From an uncultured Candidatus Entotheonella sp. (GTDB taxonomy: Bacteria; Tectomicrobia; Entotheonellia; Entotheonellales; Entotheonellaceae), in the NCBI GenBank assembly GCA_951828535.1, contig OX639990.1, positions 1,909,300 through 1,973,299 of the forward strand: a DNA stretch of 64,000 bases, in the 5' to 3' direction. A program made the position numbers and the translations under genes. Numbering within the stretch: position 1 is the first letter of the stretch; every line of letters starts with the position of its first letter. Below the pieces are notes generated by a model. It worked only from the letters and a program-made list of their open reading frames with translations, did not search any database and was not told the origin of the DNA. Of this stretch, positions 8,037 to 16,200 are shown one piece after another.

Positions 8037-11000
8037 TCAACGGACGATATCCCGATAATACTGCTCGATGCGTTCCTTGTAGCGTTCCGGGTAACCCTCT
8101 TGCAGCGCCTCCATGATGTCCTCGCGGAACATGCGCGGCACCTTGTACGCCTCCTTGTCGGGCAACTGGAAATTGCGCACGCTGGTCCCCATCCGGCCGG
8201 CCTCCCGCTCGTCAACGCGCATCTGCTGCAGCATCCCCGGTATCGGCATGCGGCCGGCCTGCTGCAGCATGGGCATGGACATGCCCATCATCTGGCCGCG
8301 CTGCTGCATGCCCTGCATAGCCTGCTGCATGCTGGTGCTGGCGCTGCGCAGGCGCTCCAGAGCGGCCTGTTCGGGCGGGATGGCGGGCTGACTCTGCTGG
8401 TTGCCGAGGGCGTCCCGGGCCTCACCCATGAACGGCACGGCGTCCTGCACGTTCTGGCTGATATCGCTCGGCAGCGCCGGCATCAGCGGCATCATCTGCG
8501 CCAGTTCCTCGGCCAGTTGCTGCGCGTCCGCCTGCACCCCGGCCTGCTGCTGCGACAGGCCGCCGAGCTGCTCGCGCTGCGGCGGCGTCAGCATGGCGTG
8601 GCGATCCTGCGGCAGGCTGTCGAGCGCCTGCTGCGCGGCCTGCATGTGCTGCTGCGCCTGCGCCGATTGCTGCTGCATGGCAGCGTTGTCCGGCATCGTC
8701 TGGCCGGCGCGTTGTCGCAGCCAATCAAGCTGCTCCTGGGCCCTTTGCATATCCCGACGCACTTGCGGCACGTCGGGCTCGTCCAGGTGCTTCATCGCGT
8801 CGAACACCGGACGCAACGTCTGCCGCGCGACCTCCTCGAACATGCGATCGGCGTCCGGCTGACGGCGCGAACGCTGCGCCCATTCCGCCAGTTGCCGCGA
8901 CAGCGCGTTCAGCTCGCCCTCGATGGTCTGGCGTGCCGACTCGAACGCCTGCTGCTGCGCCTCGTTGAGCCGCTGCACCGCATCCTGGTCGATTTGTTGC
9001 GTGTCGTTCAGAATGTCCTCCTGGCGCTGCACCAGGTCCTGCAGGCGATTGGCCGACTCCATCAACTGCTGCCCCATGGCGTCCATCGTGCCCTCGTTCG
9101 CCTGTTGCTGCATGTTCTGCATGGCGGCCACCATCGCTGACATGTTCTTCAGAAGTTCCTCGGCCAATTTCTTGGCGGCCTCGAGATCGCCTTCGGCCAG
9201 TTTTTCCCGCAACTCCTGCATTTGCTGCGCCATGTCGTCCAGCGGCATATTTTCGAGCTGGCTGTTGAGAAACTCGTCGGACATGGCCGTGGGCATCTGC
9301 GCCATGGCCTCCATGAGTTGCTGCATCATGGATTGCAGGTTGTCCAGCATCTCCTGGAGTTCCGGCGGCAACTCACCGCCCTGGAAATCCGGCGGCAGAT
9401 CGTCGAGCGCCGACAGCAGAGAATTCTGCTCCTCCATCATCTTGGTGCTGAGGCGCTCCAGTTCCTGCATCTTCTCGTTGTCGGCGATCTGCTCGGACAG
9501 CGACGCCATGCGCTCCAACTCCTGCAGCACGTCCTCAAGCCGCTCCTGCGGTTCGGCCATCTGCGACGGCGAGGCGTTCTGCTGCGGCATGGCCTGCATG
9601 CTTTGCTGCAGCGCCGGCATCAGATTGTTCTGCATGCGCTCCATGTTCCGCTGCAGGGCCTGCAAATCGGCGAAGCTCTCGTACGAGCTGTACGGATCGT
9701 TCTGCACCCTGGCGAGGGCCTCATCCACCTGCTCGGCGAGTTGCTCGGCGCGCTGCTCAGCCTCCTGCTGGCGCTCTTGGGCCTGTTCCAGAGCGTTGGG
9801 GTCGAGTTCCTCATCCGCCTCGGCCTGCTCCTGCCATTCCTCAAATTCAGCGGCCAGGTCGAGGTGGTCGGCAAGCAGGTCGAGCAGGGCGTCGGCGAGT
9901 TCTTCCTGCAACTGCTCCAGTTCGTCGTGTTCCTGCTCGCGGTTTCGCATCCGCAGGGTCACGGTCTCCGAGACACCGCGCTTGGGACCGCTGATGGTGT
10001 CGTTGTCGTACACCTCGACGTAGAACTGCAGGGTGTCGCCGTCCGGCAGTACCCAGTCCTGCATGTTCCAGGTGAAGGTCTCGAAGACGGAGGAGCGGTC
10101 AAAGCGGCCCTGGTGCATCGGCACACGCTGCTCGTCGGCGGCCGGGCCGAAGTAGACCAGGGCGGCGTTTTGCAGGCCGAAATCATCCGCCGCCTCGTAG
10201 CGGATGCTCAGGGTGGTGGTTTCGTCTACTTCAACACCGTCGCCGGGTTCGATCACCTCAACGGTGGGCACGGCGTCGGGCTGCACCTGCACCGCAAAGC
10301 GCGGCGGGCGGGAGTTCTTCAGGCCGTGCAGGTCTTCAACCTCGATGACATAGGCGTCGTTCTGCATGACCAGCAACTCGCCGCGCAGTTCCTGCCCGTC
10401 GGTAATGGCCAGGGGGACTTCGTCGCCGACCTCGAAGCGCATGCGGCCGCTGGCCAGGGGAACGTTGGCGCGCATGCTGACCCGCACCTGGGTGCCGGGC
10501 AGCGCCTGAATGTCGCCACCGCCCTCCTGCACCTGTTCGGGCAGGTCGGTGTAGTTGGGAAACAGGTAGCGCAGCACCAGTTGGCCGACGGCCGGGTCGG
10601 GCACCACCTTCAACGCGCCGGCTTCGGAGGCGTAACCGCCGCTGACGGCCTGAAAGCTCAGCGACGCCTGCGGCTCGATAAGGGTGTAGCGGAAGACACC
10701 GGGCTCCTGACTTTCCATGTCATACGATTGCGCGGCCTCGCCGTCGCGCTGCAGACGGATTTGCATGCTACCCGGCAGGCGACCGCTTACCTGCGCCTGC
10801 ACCTCAAGGTTACTGCCGCGCGCGATGACCGCCTGCAGCGGCTCGATGGTGATGTGCATGGCGCGCGCCGGCAGGTAGGACAGGGGTCGGGTCAGCATAT
10901 GCCACGACTCGCCCAGGGCGCCGGGCTGCAGGCGGCTGACGCCAACCGCGGCGAGCACCAGCATGGCGCACCAGGCCACGCCCTGCAGGCGCCGCCGGCG

Positions 11001-11438
11001 TACCACGGCGCGCGCCGTGAAATCGGTTATCTGGCGAGCGACGCGCCGGTGCAGCGCCTGCACCAAGTCGAGCGCCACACCGTGCGGGTTGGCCCGGGCC
11101 AATGCCTCGGCGTCCAGTTGCAGGGCGTTGCGCAGGTCGTCGTGCGAACCGGGATAGGCTTCCTCAATGCGCGCCAGAGCCTGCTTCTGCGTCACCCAGC
11201 GCCGAGCCGGCCACAACACGTAGACGACCAACGCCAGCACGGCTAGCAGAGCCACGGCGCTGTATACCACGGGGGCCAGTGGCAGCCGGGGGATCAGCGG
11301 CTGCACCGCGACACCCAACAGCAACAGGGCCAGAACAACCGTGCCCGTCAGCACGCTGCCCTGTACCAGACGGCGTTGATAGAGGCGGCGCTGCACCCGC
11401 CGCACGAACTTGGCAAAAAAGCGGTATTCCTGGCTCAT
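8037..11438 (-). CDS. DUF4175 family membrane protein, long coiled-coil C-terminus
   Basis: 1133 residues. Three membrane segments lie near the N-terminus (about 26-47, 52-77, 151-168). A beta-rich, Ig-like periplasmic region runs to about 480, and then some 600 residues rich in Q, E, M and A are predicted to form long coiled coils. The short C-terminal tail ends YKERIEQYYRDIVR. This matches the DUF4175 family, which co-occurs with MoxR/DUF58/VWA genes and has no established activity. It is probably the first gene of the envelope cluster after hisD: hisD begins upstream, and only 10 bp separate the hisD stop from this ATG. Confidence 0.88.
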   Translation of the reverse strand: MSQEYRFFAKFVRRVQRRLYQRRLVQGSVLTGTVVLALLLLGVAVQPLIPRLPLAPVVYSAVALLAVLALVVYVLWPARRWVTQKQALARIEEAYPGSHDDLRNALQLDAEALARANPHGVALDLVQALHRRVARQITDFTARAVVRRRRLQGVAWCAMLVLAAVGVSRLQPGALGESWHMLTRPLSYLPARAMHITIEPLQAVIARGSNLEVQAQVSGRLPGSMQIRLQRDGEAAQSYDMESQEPGVFRYTLIEPQASLSFQAVSGGYASEAGALKVVPDPAVGQLVLRYLFPNYTDLPEQVQEGGGDIQALPGTQVRVSMRANVPLASGRMRFEVGDEVPLAITDGQELRGELLVMQNDAYVIEVEDLHGLKNSRPPRFAVQVQPDAVPTVEVIEPGDGVEVDETTTLSIRYEAADDFGLQNAALVYFGPAADEQRVPMHQGRFDRSSVFETFTWNMQDWVLPDGDTLQFYVEVYDNDTISGPKRGVSETVTLRMRNREQEHDELEQLQEELADALLDLLADHLDLAAEFEEWQEQAEADEELDPNALEQAQERQQEAEQRAEQLAEQVDEALARVQNDPYSSYESFADLQALQRNMERMQNNLMPALQQSMQAMPQQNASPSQMAEPQERLEDVLQELERMASLSEQIADNEKMQELERLSTKMMEEQNSLLSALDDLPPDFQGGELPPELQEMLDNLQSMMQQLMEAMAQMPTAMSDEFLNSQLENMPLDDMAQQMQELREKLAEGDLEAAKKLAEELLKNMSAMVAAMQNMQQQANEGTMDAMGQQLMESANRLQDLVQRQEDILNDTQQIDQDAVQRLNEAQQQAFESARQTIEGELNALSRQLAEWAQRSRRQPDADRMFEEVARQTLRPVFDAMKHLDEPDVPQVRRDMQRAQEQLDWLRQRAGQTMPDNAAMQQQSAQAQQHMQAAQQALDSLPQDRHAMLTPPQREQLGGLSQQQAGVQADAQQLAEELAQMMPLMPALPSDISQNVQDAVPFMGEARDALGNQQSQPAIPPEQAALERLRSASTSMQQAMQGMQQRGQMMGMSMPMLQQAGRMPIPGMLQQMRVDEREAGRMGTSVRNFQLPDKEAYKVPRMFREDIMEALQEGYPERYKERIEQYYRDIVR

Positions 11439-11448
11439 GGCGTGATTC

Positions 11449-12738
11449 CTAGCTGAAGCGGACGTCCACCGCCCGCTGGTGCGCGGTAAAGCCTTCCGCA
11501 GCGGTCAGGGCGCGCAGCGGCTCATGCAGCGCCTGCAGGCCCTGCGGCGTCAGTTCCTGTACTTCCAACTTTTTGATGAATTCGTCGACCGACAGCGGCG
11601 AGAACATGCGGGCGTAGCCGCCCGTCGGGATGACGTGATTGGTTCCCGACAGGTAATCGCCCATGGTGACGGGCGAGTAGTGGCCGAGAAATACCGATCC
11701 GGCATTGACGACATCGCGGCTCACGGTCCACGGGTCCTCGGTCATGATTTCCAGGTGCTCGGGTGCGTAGGCGTTGGCGAAATCGGTGCAGGCTTGCAAG
11801 TCGGCGGCAACGAGGATCATCCCGTACCGGTCGATAGCCGCCTGGATGCGCCGGGCCTCGGGCAACTCGGGTATCTGTCGCTCGACAGCCGCCTGCACCT
11901 CCTGGGCCAGGGGTTCGCTGGGAGTGAGCAGGATAGCCGCCGAGTCCTCGCCGTGCTCGGCCTGGGACAGCAGGTCGGCAGCCACGAAGGCCGGCTGGGC
12001 GGTATGATCGGCGATGATCAGCACTTCCGACGGGCCGGGGGGGCAATCGATGGCAATCGGCAGGCCACTGCTGGCGGCGCAGATTTTGGCGGCCACCACG
12101 TACACGCTGCCGGGGCCGAACACTTTGTAGACCTGCGGCACGCTCTCGGTGCCGAACGTCATGGCGGCGATGGCCTGGGCGCCGCCTACTTTGAAGATAT
12201 CCCGGATGCCGACGCAGGCAGCGGCGACCAGCATGACCGCGGGCAGGCTGCCGTCTTTCTGCGGCGGCATGCACAACACCCGCCGCTCGCAGCCCGCCAC
12301 CATGGCCGGCACCCCGAGCATCAGCACCGTGGATGGGTACAGGGCCTTGCCGCCGGGGGCGTAGAGGCCGACCCTTTCGATGGGCCGCCACATGCGCCCG
12401 GTGCGCACGCCGGGTTGCAATTCGTGCAGGTCTTCGGCAGGAAGTTGCTGGCGGTGGAAGCGTTCGAGGTTGTCTCTGGCCTGGTGCAGGCTGGCCAGCA
12501 ACTCCGGCGCCACCTGGCGCTTGGCCTCGGCAATCTCGTCCTCACTGACGCGTATCTCATCCACGCCAGCGCCGTCGAACCGGGCGGCGTATTCTCGCAG
12601 CGCCACATCGCCGCGCTCACGCACGTCCGCCATGATCTCCTGCACCTGCGGCATGACGCGCTGCACGTCCGCCCCCGCCCGCCGCATCAACCGTTCGTAA
12701 GCGTCCGGTGCCAAGTCTTTGATGCGTGTGATCTGCAT
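11449..12738 (-). CDS. hisD: histidinol dehydrogenase
   Basis: 429 residues, the usual HisD length, from the ATG at 12738 preceded by GGAGCGAGG. An in-frame extension to 12813 runs through a repeat and is not supported. HisD oxidises L-histidinol to L-histidine in two NAD-dependent steps at a zinc site. Family blocks are present: GGKALYPSTVLML, CPPGPSEVLIIAD, QAEHGEDSAAIL (catalytic/zinc His region) and PVTMGDYLSGTNHVIPTGG. No other his gene is in the window. HisD leads into the DUF4175/MoxR run, 10 bp apart, so it may share transcription with it. Confidence 0.97.
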   Translation of the reverse strand: MQITRIKDLAPDAYERLMRRAGADVQRVMPQVQEIMADVRERGDVALREYAARFDGAGVDEIRVSEDEIAEAKRQVAPELLASLHQARDNLERFHRQQLPAEDLHELQPGVRTGRMWRPIERVGLYAPGGKALYPSTVLMLGVPAMVAGCERRVLCMPPQKDGSLPAVMLVAAACVGIRDIFKVGGAQAIAAMTFGTESVPQVYKVFGPGSVYVVAAKICAASSGLPIAIDCPPGPSEVLIIADHTAQPAFVAADLLSQAEHGEDSAAILLTPSEPLAQEVQAAVERQIPELPEARRIQAAIDRYGMILVAADLQACTDFANAYAPEHLEIMTEDPWTVSRDVVNAGSVFLGHYSPVTMGDYLSGTNHVIPTGGYARMFSPLSVDEFIKKLEVQELTPQGLQALHEPLRALTAAEGFTAHQRAVDVRFS

Positions 12739-12779
12739 GCGCCTCGCTCCGCCCGTGCGGGTATAAGCACCCTTATTGG

Positions 12780-12909
12780 GAGAATAGACATCCAAAAGCC
12801 CCCAAATCGTCATTCCGGCGCATGCCGGAATCCAGCGACCTTGGTTCCAGCCCGGGGCAGGCTTATAGTCCGTCGAAAACCCTGGACCCCGGCTTTCGCC
12901 GGGGTGACG
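12780..12909 (+). repeat. dispersed repeat family A, copy 1
   Basis: A roughly 130-bp intergenic element made of two palindromic modules. The first is CGTCATTCCGG followed by GCCGGAATCCAG; the second is CCTGGACCCCGG, a short loop and CCGGGGTGACG. The left end (GAATAGAC) matches the ATGAAAATAG end seen in the copies at 42354-42487 and 59405-59539. It fills most of the 222-bp gap between hisD and the aminotransferase gene. Two more copies flank oxyR. Confidence 0.8.
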
Positions 12910-12960
12910 GTATCACTTTCTTTACTTACGCGGCCTGTAGGGCCGGCAATTCGGCAGCGG

Positions 12961-14205
12961 CTACGGGACTTCATCCAAATGGCGTTGAATTTTGTCCATC
13001 GCGGCCACGACGTCGTCCATATCGCGCCGCTCGCCCAGCAGCACGTTCTGCCGTAGCCACAACGCCTCGTGGTCACAGGCGTATTCCGTGACCGGGCAGG
13101 CCACGGCACCGTAGTCCGGCACGGCCGCGTGCGACCCGTTGAGAAACGGCGGTTTGGCCAGACCGAAATTTTTGGCCAGCATAACAGGCTGACGGTAAGC
13201 GGGCAACGAGTACCCGGCGTGCAAATCGGTGATGCCCTCGGCCCGCATAGCGGCGATGAAGCGCAGTTTGCCGATGCCGCCGAAACGCTCGTTATCGTAT
13301 TTCAGGAAGTACATGTGGTAGGCGTTGGCGGTGACGCGGGGGTCGGCGGAAAGCGGGGTGACGCCGTCAATGGCTGCCAGCGCCTCGGTGAGGTAGGCGG
13401 CGTTGGCCTGGCGACGGGCAAACTGCCCGGGATAGCGCTGCAACTGGCTGCGCAGGACGGCGCCCTGGAACTCGCTGAGGCGGTAGTTGCCGCCCAACAG
13501 GTAGTGGGCGTACCACAGTCCGTCGGGCTGGCGGCCGCAATTGCTCAGCGAACGGACCAGAGAAGCGACGTCGGGGTCGTTGCAAAGCACCATGCCGCCC
13601 TCGCCGGCGGTGAGGTTCTTCGAGGCGTGAAAGCTCACGATGCCGCACTGCCCGAGGGTGCCGACGCGACAACCGTTCCACGAGGCGCCCCAGGCTTGCG
13701 CCGCGTCTTCCACCACGGCGAGCCCGTGCCGCCGGGCCAGGGCCAGCAGGCCGTCCATGTCCGCCGGGCAACCGCCGAGGTGTACGGGCATAATGGCGCG
13801 CGTGCGGCTTGTGATGCACGCCGCCACGCTGTCGGGATCAAGGGTGTAGGTCTGCGGATCGACGTCGGCAAAGATGGGGATGGCGCCGAGTTCCAGAGCG
13901 GCGGTGGCGGTGGCGATGAAGGTGTAGCCCGGCACGATCACTTCGTCGACCGGCCCCACCCCGGCGGCGATAAGCGCCAGCTTGAGGGCAACCGTGCCGT
14001 TGGTCACCGCCACGCCGTGCGCCGCACCTTGATAGGCGGCGAATTCGGTCTCGAAGTGACTCACTTCCTCGCCCTTGAGGGCGTCCCAATGGCCACTTTG
14101 CAGCACCCGCTGCAGCGCCTGAACGTCGCTTTGATCCCAGATCGGCCAAGCTGGAAAAGGCGCCTGCCGCAGCGCTGTCCCACCAGCGATTGCCAAGTGA
14201 GCCAT
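12961..14205 (-). CDS. DegT/DnrJ/EryC1/StrS family PLP-dependent aminotransferase
   Basis: 414 residues, close to the family norm. It has the sugar-aminotransferase fold blocks: TNGTVALKLAL near the start, VIVPGYTFIATATA, the Asp of VVEDAAQAWGA, and the PLP lysine in SFHASKNLTAGEGG. These enzymes usually transaminate a keto-sugar nucleotide during surface-glycan or antibiotic-sugar synthesis. No glycosyltransferase or sugar-nucleotide gene lies nearby, so the substrate is not evident. It is transcribed toward hisD but a 222-bp gap with a repeat separates the two, so I do not assume one operon. Confidence 0.9.
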   Translation of the reverse strand: MAHLAIAGGTALRQAPFPAWPIWDQSDVQALQRVLQSGHWDALKGEEVSHFETEFAAYQGAAHGVAVTNGTVALKLALIAAGVGPVDEVIVPGYTFIATATAALELGAIPIFADVDPQTYTLDPDSVAACITSRTRAIMPVHLGGCPADMDGLLALARRHGLAVVEDAAQAWGASWNGCRVGTLGQCGIVSFHASKNLTAGEGGMVLCNDPDVASLVRSLSNCGRQPDGLWYAHYLLGGNYRLSEFQGAVLRSQLQRYPGQFARRQANAAYLTEALAAIDGVTPLSADPRVTANAYHMYFLKYDNERFGGIGKLRFIAAMRAEGITDLHAGYSLPAYRQPVMLAKNFGLAKPPFLNGSHAAVPDYGAVACPVTEYACDHEALWLRQNVLLGERRDMDDVVAAMDKIQRHLDEVP

Positions 14206-14276
14206 AGGGCCGATGCTCCGTTTCAGGGCTTATACGATGCTGTGCGAAGGGGGCATTCTACTTTGGGCCATGCTCC

Positions 14277-14305
14277 TTGACAAGCGCTTGTACAAACTCG
14301 ATAAA
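14277..14305 (+). promoter_or_regulatory. sigma70-type promoter with palindrome over the -35
   Basis: TTGACA at 14277-14282 and GATAAA at 14300-14305 are separated by 17 bp. They point to the DUF2059 gene that begins at 14460, implying a leader of about 150 nt. A perfect 12-bp palindrome, ACAAGCGCTTGT (14280-14291), overlaps the -35 and could be an operator; that part is inference. Confidence 0.5.
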
Positions 14306-14459
14306 TTTCAATACATTATGAAAGGGGGATCGAGCGTTTCCGGCCACTGGACGGGAGGCGTCCGGCATGCGAAGGATGCCGTTGATGCAGCGTACGAATC
14401 AAAACCGAACGCCTACGCTCCGATCTGCGGGGCCGCGGCGCTCAGAAGGGAAAGGTTAC

Positions 14460-14918
14460 ATGAAGCGTTCCTATTTCGTGGTCCTGTCGCTGGTGCTGGG
14501 ACTCGTCTTCGGCTCGGTATACGGGCAGGAGGAAACCACAGCCAAGCAAGCCGACATCAAGAAACTGCTTGGCATCACCGGCGCCTCCAACACCGGCCTA
14601 AGGGTGTTCAGCCAGGTCATCGGCATGTTCCAGCGCGCGCATAGCGATGTGCCCGAGGCGGTGTGGATGGAGATGATCAGCGAGGCGGAGACGAAGGTGG
14701 ATGCCTTCGTCATGGAAATGCTGGTGCCGATTTACGACAAGCACCTGACGCATGAGGACATCAAGAGCCTGATCGCGTTCTACGAAACGCCGGTCGGCCG
14801 CAAGCTGCTGGCCGTAATGCCGCAGATGCACCACGAGAGCCGGACCGCCGGTGAGATCTGGGGCCGGGAATTCGCCCGCGCCGTGCAGGAAAAGCTCGAC
14901 GAGAAGGGCTTCGAATAA
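14460..14918 (+). CDS. DUF2059 domain-containing exported protein
   Basis: 152 residues from the ATG at 14460, preceded by AAGGGAAAGG. The N-terminus is a signal peptide (KRSYFVVLSLVLGLVFGSVY, cut before or near GQE). The DUF2059 core follows, with the family signature YDKHLTHEDIKSLIAFYETP and GRKLLAVMPQM near residues 95-125. The family is periplasmic and of unknown function. The gene stands alone: its left neighbour is divergent and the CoA-ester lyase gene is convergent, 7 bp away. A promoter with a good -35 lies 155 bp upstream. Confidence 0.88.
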   Translation: MKRSYFVVLSLVLGLVFGSVYGQEETTAKQADIKKLLGITGASNTGLRVFSQVIGMFQRAHSDVPEAVWMEMISEAETKVDAFVMEMLVPIYDKHLTHEDIKSLIAFYETPVGRKLLAVMPQMHHESRTAGEIWGREFARAVQEKLDEKGFE

Positions 14919-14925
14919 GTCGCCC

Positions 14926-15792
14926 TCACCTCAGGCTGTCCGCCACTTCCAGGAGGGCGCGGGCGCGCTTCACCACCGGCACGTCCACTACCTGGCCGTC
15001 CAGCGACGTTGATCCCCTGCCCTGCCGCTCGGCCTCCTCGAAAGCCGCTACGACGCGGCGGGCGTGCGCAACCTCGGCCTCGGAGGGCGAAAAGGCGGCG
15101 TTGATAAGATCCACCTGCGCCGGATGAATGGCGAACTTGCCCTTGAAGCCGATCTTGCGGGAAGCCTGTGCGTTGCGCTTCAGCCCTTCGGGATCGCGGA
15201 AACCAAAGTACGGCGTATCCAGCGCCAGCACACCGGCGGCCCGCGCCGCTACGCACATGACGTTGCGCGAATACGCCACCTCGGCGTCGTCCTCACTGCG
15301 TTCGATGCCCATGTCGTGCGTCAGGTCCTCCGCCCCGAACGCCACCCCGACGATGCGCGGCGATGCCGTGCAGATGTCGTACGCCTTGACGATGGCCAGC
15401 GCCGTCTCGATCCACGGCACCAGCTTGATTTGGCCGCGCTGCAGACCGGTCTTGGCTTCGAGCTTCTCCAACACGCCGTCCACCGCCGCCACGTGCGCAG
15501 GGGTGGAAATCTTGCCCACCGAAACGCCATAGATATGCGGGCCGACGACCGCTGCCAAATCTTCCTCCAGCAAGCCGGTGTCCAGAGAATTGACGCGCGG
15601 AATGACCCGCGGCCCGACCTGGGCGAGTTGCGCCAGAAACGACGCCGTCACGTTGCGCGCCTGCGTTTTCTCGTCGGCGGGAACGGAGTCCTCCAGGTCG
15701 GGAATGAAGGCGTCCGGGGCGCTGTCCATCGCCTTTTGCAGCATGTTGGCGCGGTTGCCCGGAACGAACAGCAGACTTCTGAGCACTGACAT
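14926..15792 (-). CDS. HpcH/HpaI or CitE-like CoA-ester lyase
   Basis: 288 residues, preceded by GGAGAAG. The N-terminus RSLLFVPGNRANML and the metal-site blocks DLEDSVPADEK and GAEDLTHDMG are typical of the CitE/malyl-CoA lyase superfamily, whose members cleave or form beta-hydroxyacyl-CoA thioesters using Mg2+. It could be a citramalyl-CoA or malyl-CoA lyase; the sequence alone does not decide. No CoA transferase or citrate-lyase subunit is next to it. It is convergent with the DUF2059 gene. Confidence 0.88.
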   Translation of the reverse strand: MSVLRSLLFVPGNRANMLQKAMDSAPDAFIPDLEDSVPADEKTQARNVTASFLAQLAQVGPRVIPRVNSLDTGLLEEDLAAVVGPHIYGVSVGKISTPAHVAAVDGVLEKLEAKTGLQRGQIKLVPWIETALAIVKAYDICTASPRIVGVAFGAEDLTHDMGIERSEDDAEVAYSRNVMCVAARAAGVLALDTPYFGFRDPEGLKRNAQASRKIGFKGKFAIHPAQVDLINAAFSPSEAEVAHARRVVAAFEEAERQGRGSTSLDGQVVDVPVVKRARALLEVADSLR

Positions 15793-15845
15793 GGTCTTCT
15801 CCGATGGGTTTTGGGATGGGAGACTGCAGGTCGAGCTGTGTCAAT

Positions 15846-15995
15846 TCAGCACTGAATGGCGGGGAAATTGCGGAAAAAATGTAGGCCGGACCGCAACGCG
15901 AAGTTGATCGCCTCACGCTTCGTCGCCAGCCGGGCCTCCGCACAAGCTTCGTCGTCGATGTTTACATGGATGTGGGACGCGCGCGCAAGATACAT
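15846..15995 (-). pseudogene. VapB-like antitoxin relic
   Basis: A 49-residue frame from the ATG at 15995. It contains HIHVNIDDEACAEARLATKR followed by EAINFALR, which follows the pattern of VapB-type antitoxins (a short beta strand, IDDELxxEAxxxTGxKTKREAVxxALR). About four or five residues are missing between the two helices, and no PIN toxin gene lies next to it. I read it as a decayed, orphan antitoxin within the 408-bp gap upstream of lptD. An AT-rich tract at 16134-16155 in the same gap is the likeliest place for the lptD promoter, but I could not assign clean -35/-10 boxes. Confidence 0.45.
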
Positions 15996-16200
15996 CAGGG
16001 CGGATAGCGGCCAAGTGCCATTGATCGAACACCCGGGTTCCCTCGCCAAGTCCTCGGCTATATAGTCTGGATGCTCTATTCTTCATGCAATTCAATCGGT
16101 GACGTTTCTACCTCGCCTGAAAGCGCTGATCAGTATTTAATAGTATATAGTATCCGCTTCAGATACCGTCTTCCCGCCGCCACGCCTGCCGAGAAGGGCC

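Noticed and set aside
7991-8215. In-frame upstream extension of the peptidase-MA gene
   Set aside because: It overlaps the end of the DUF4175 gene and would bury the clear signal peptide that begins at 7990.
9222-11246. 674-residue open frame opposite the DUF4175 gene
   Set aside because: Antisense shadow of a high-GC gene; His/Leu/Val-rich with no recognisable motif.
12739-12813. In-frame upstream extension of hisD
   Set aside because: It runs into a dispersed repeat; the ATG at 12738 gives the normal HisD length with a ribosome site.
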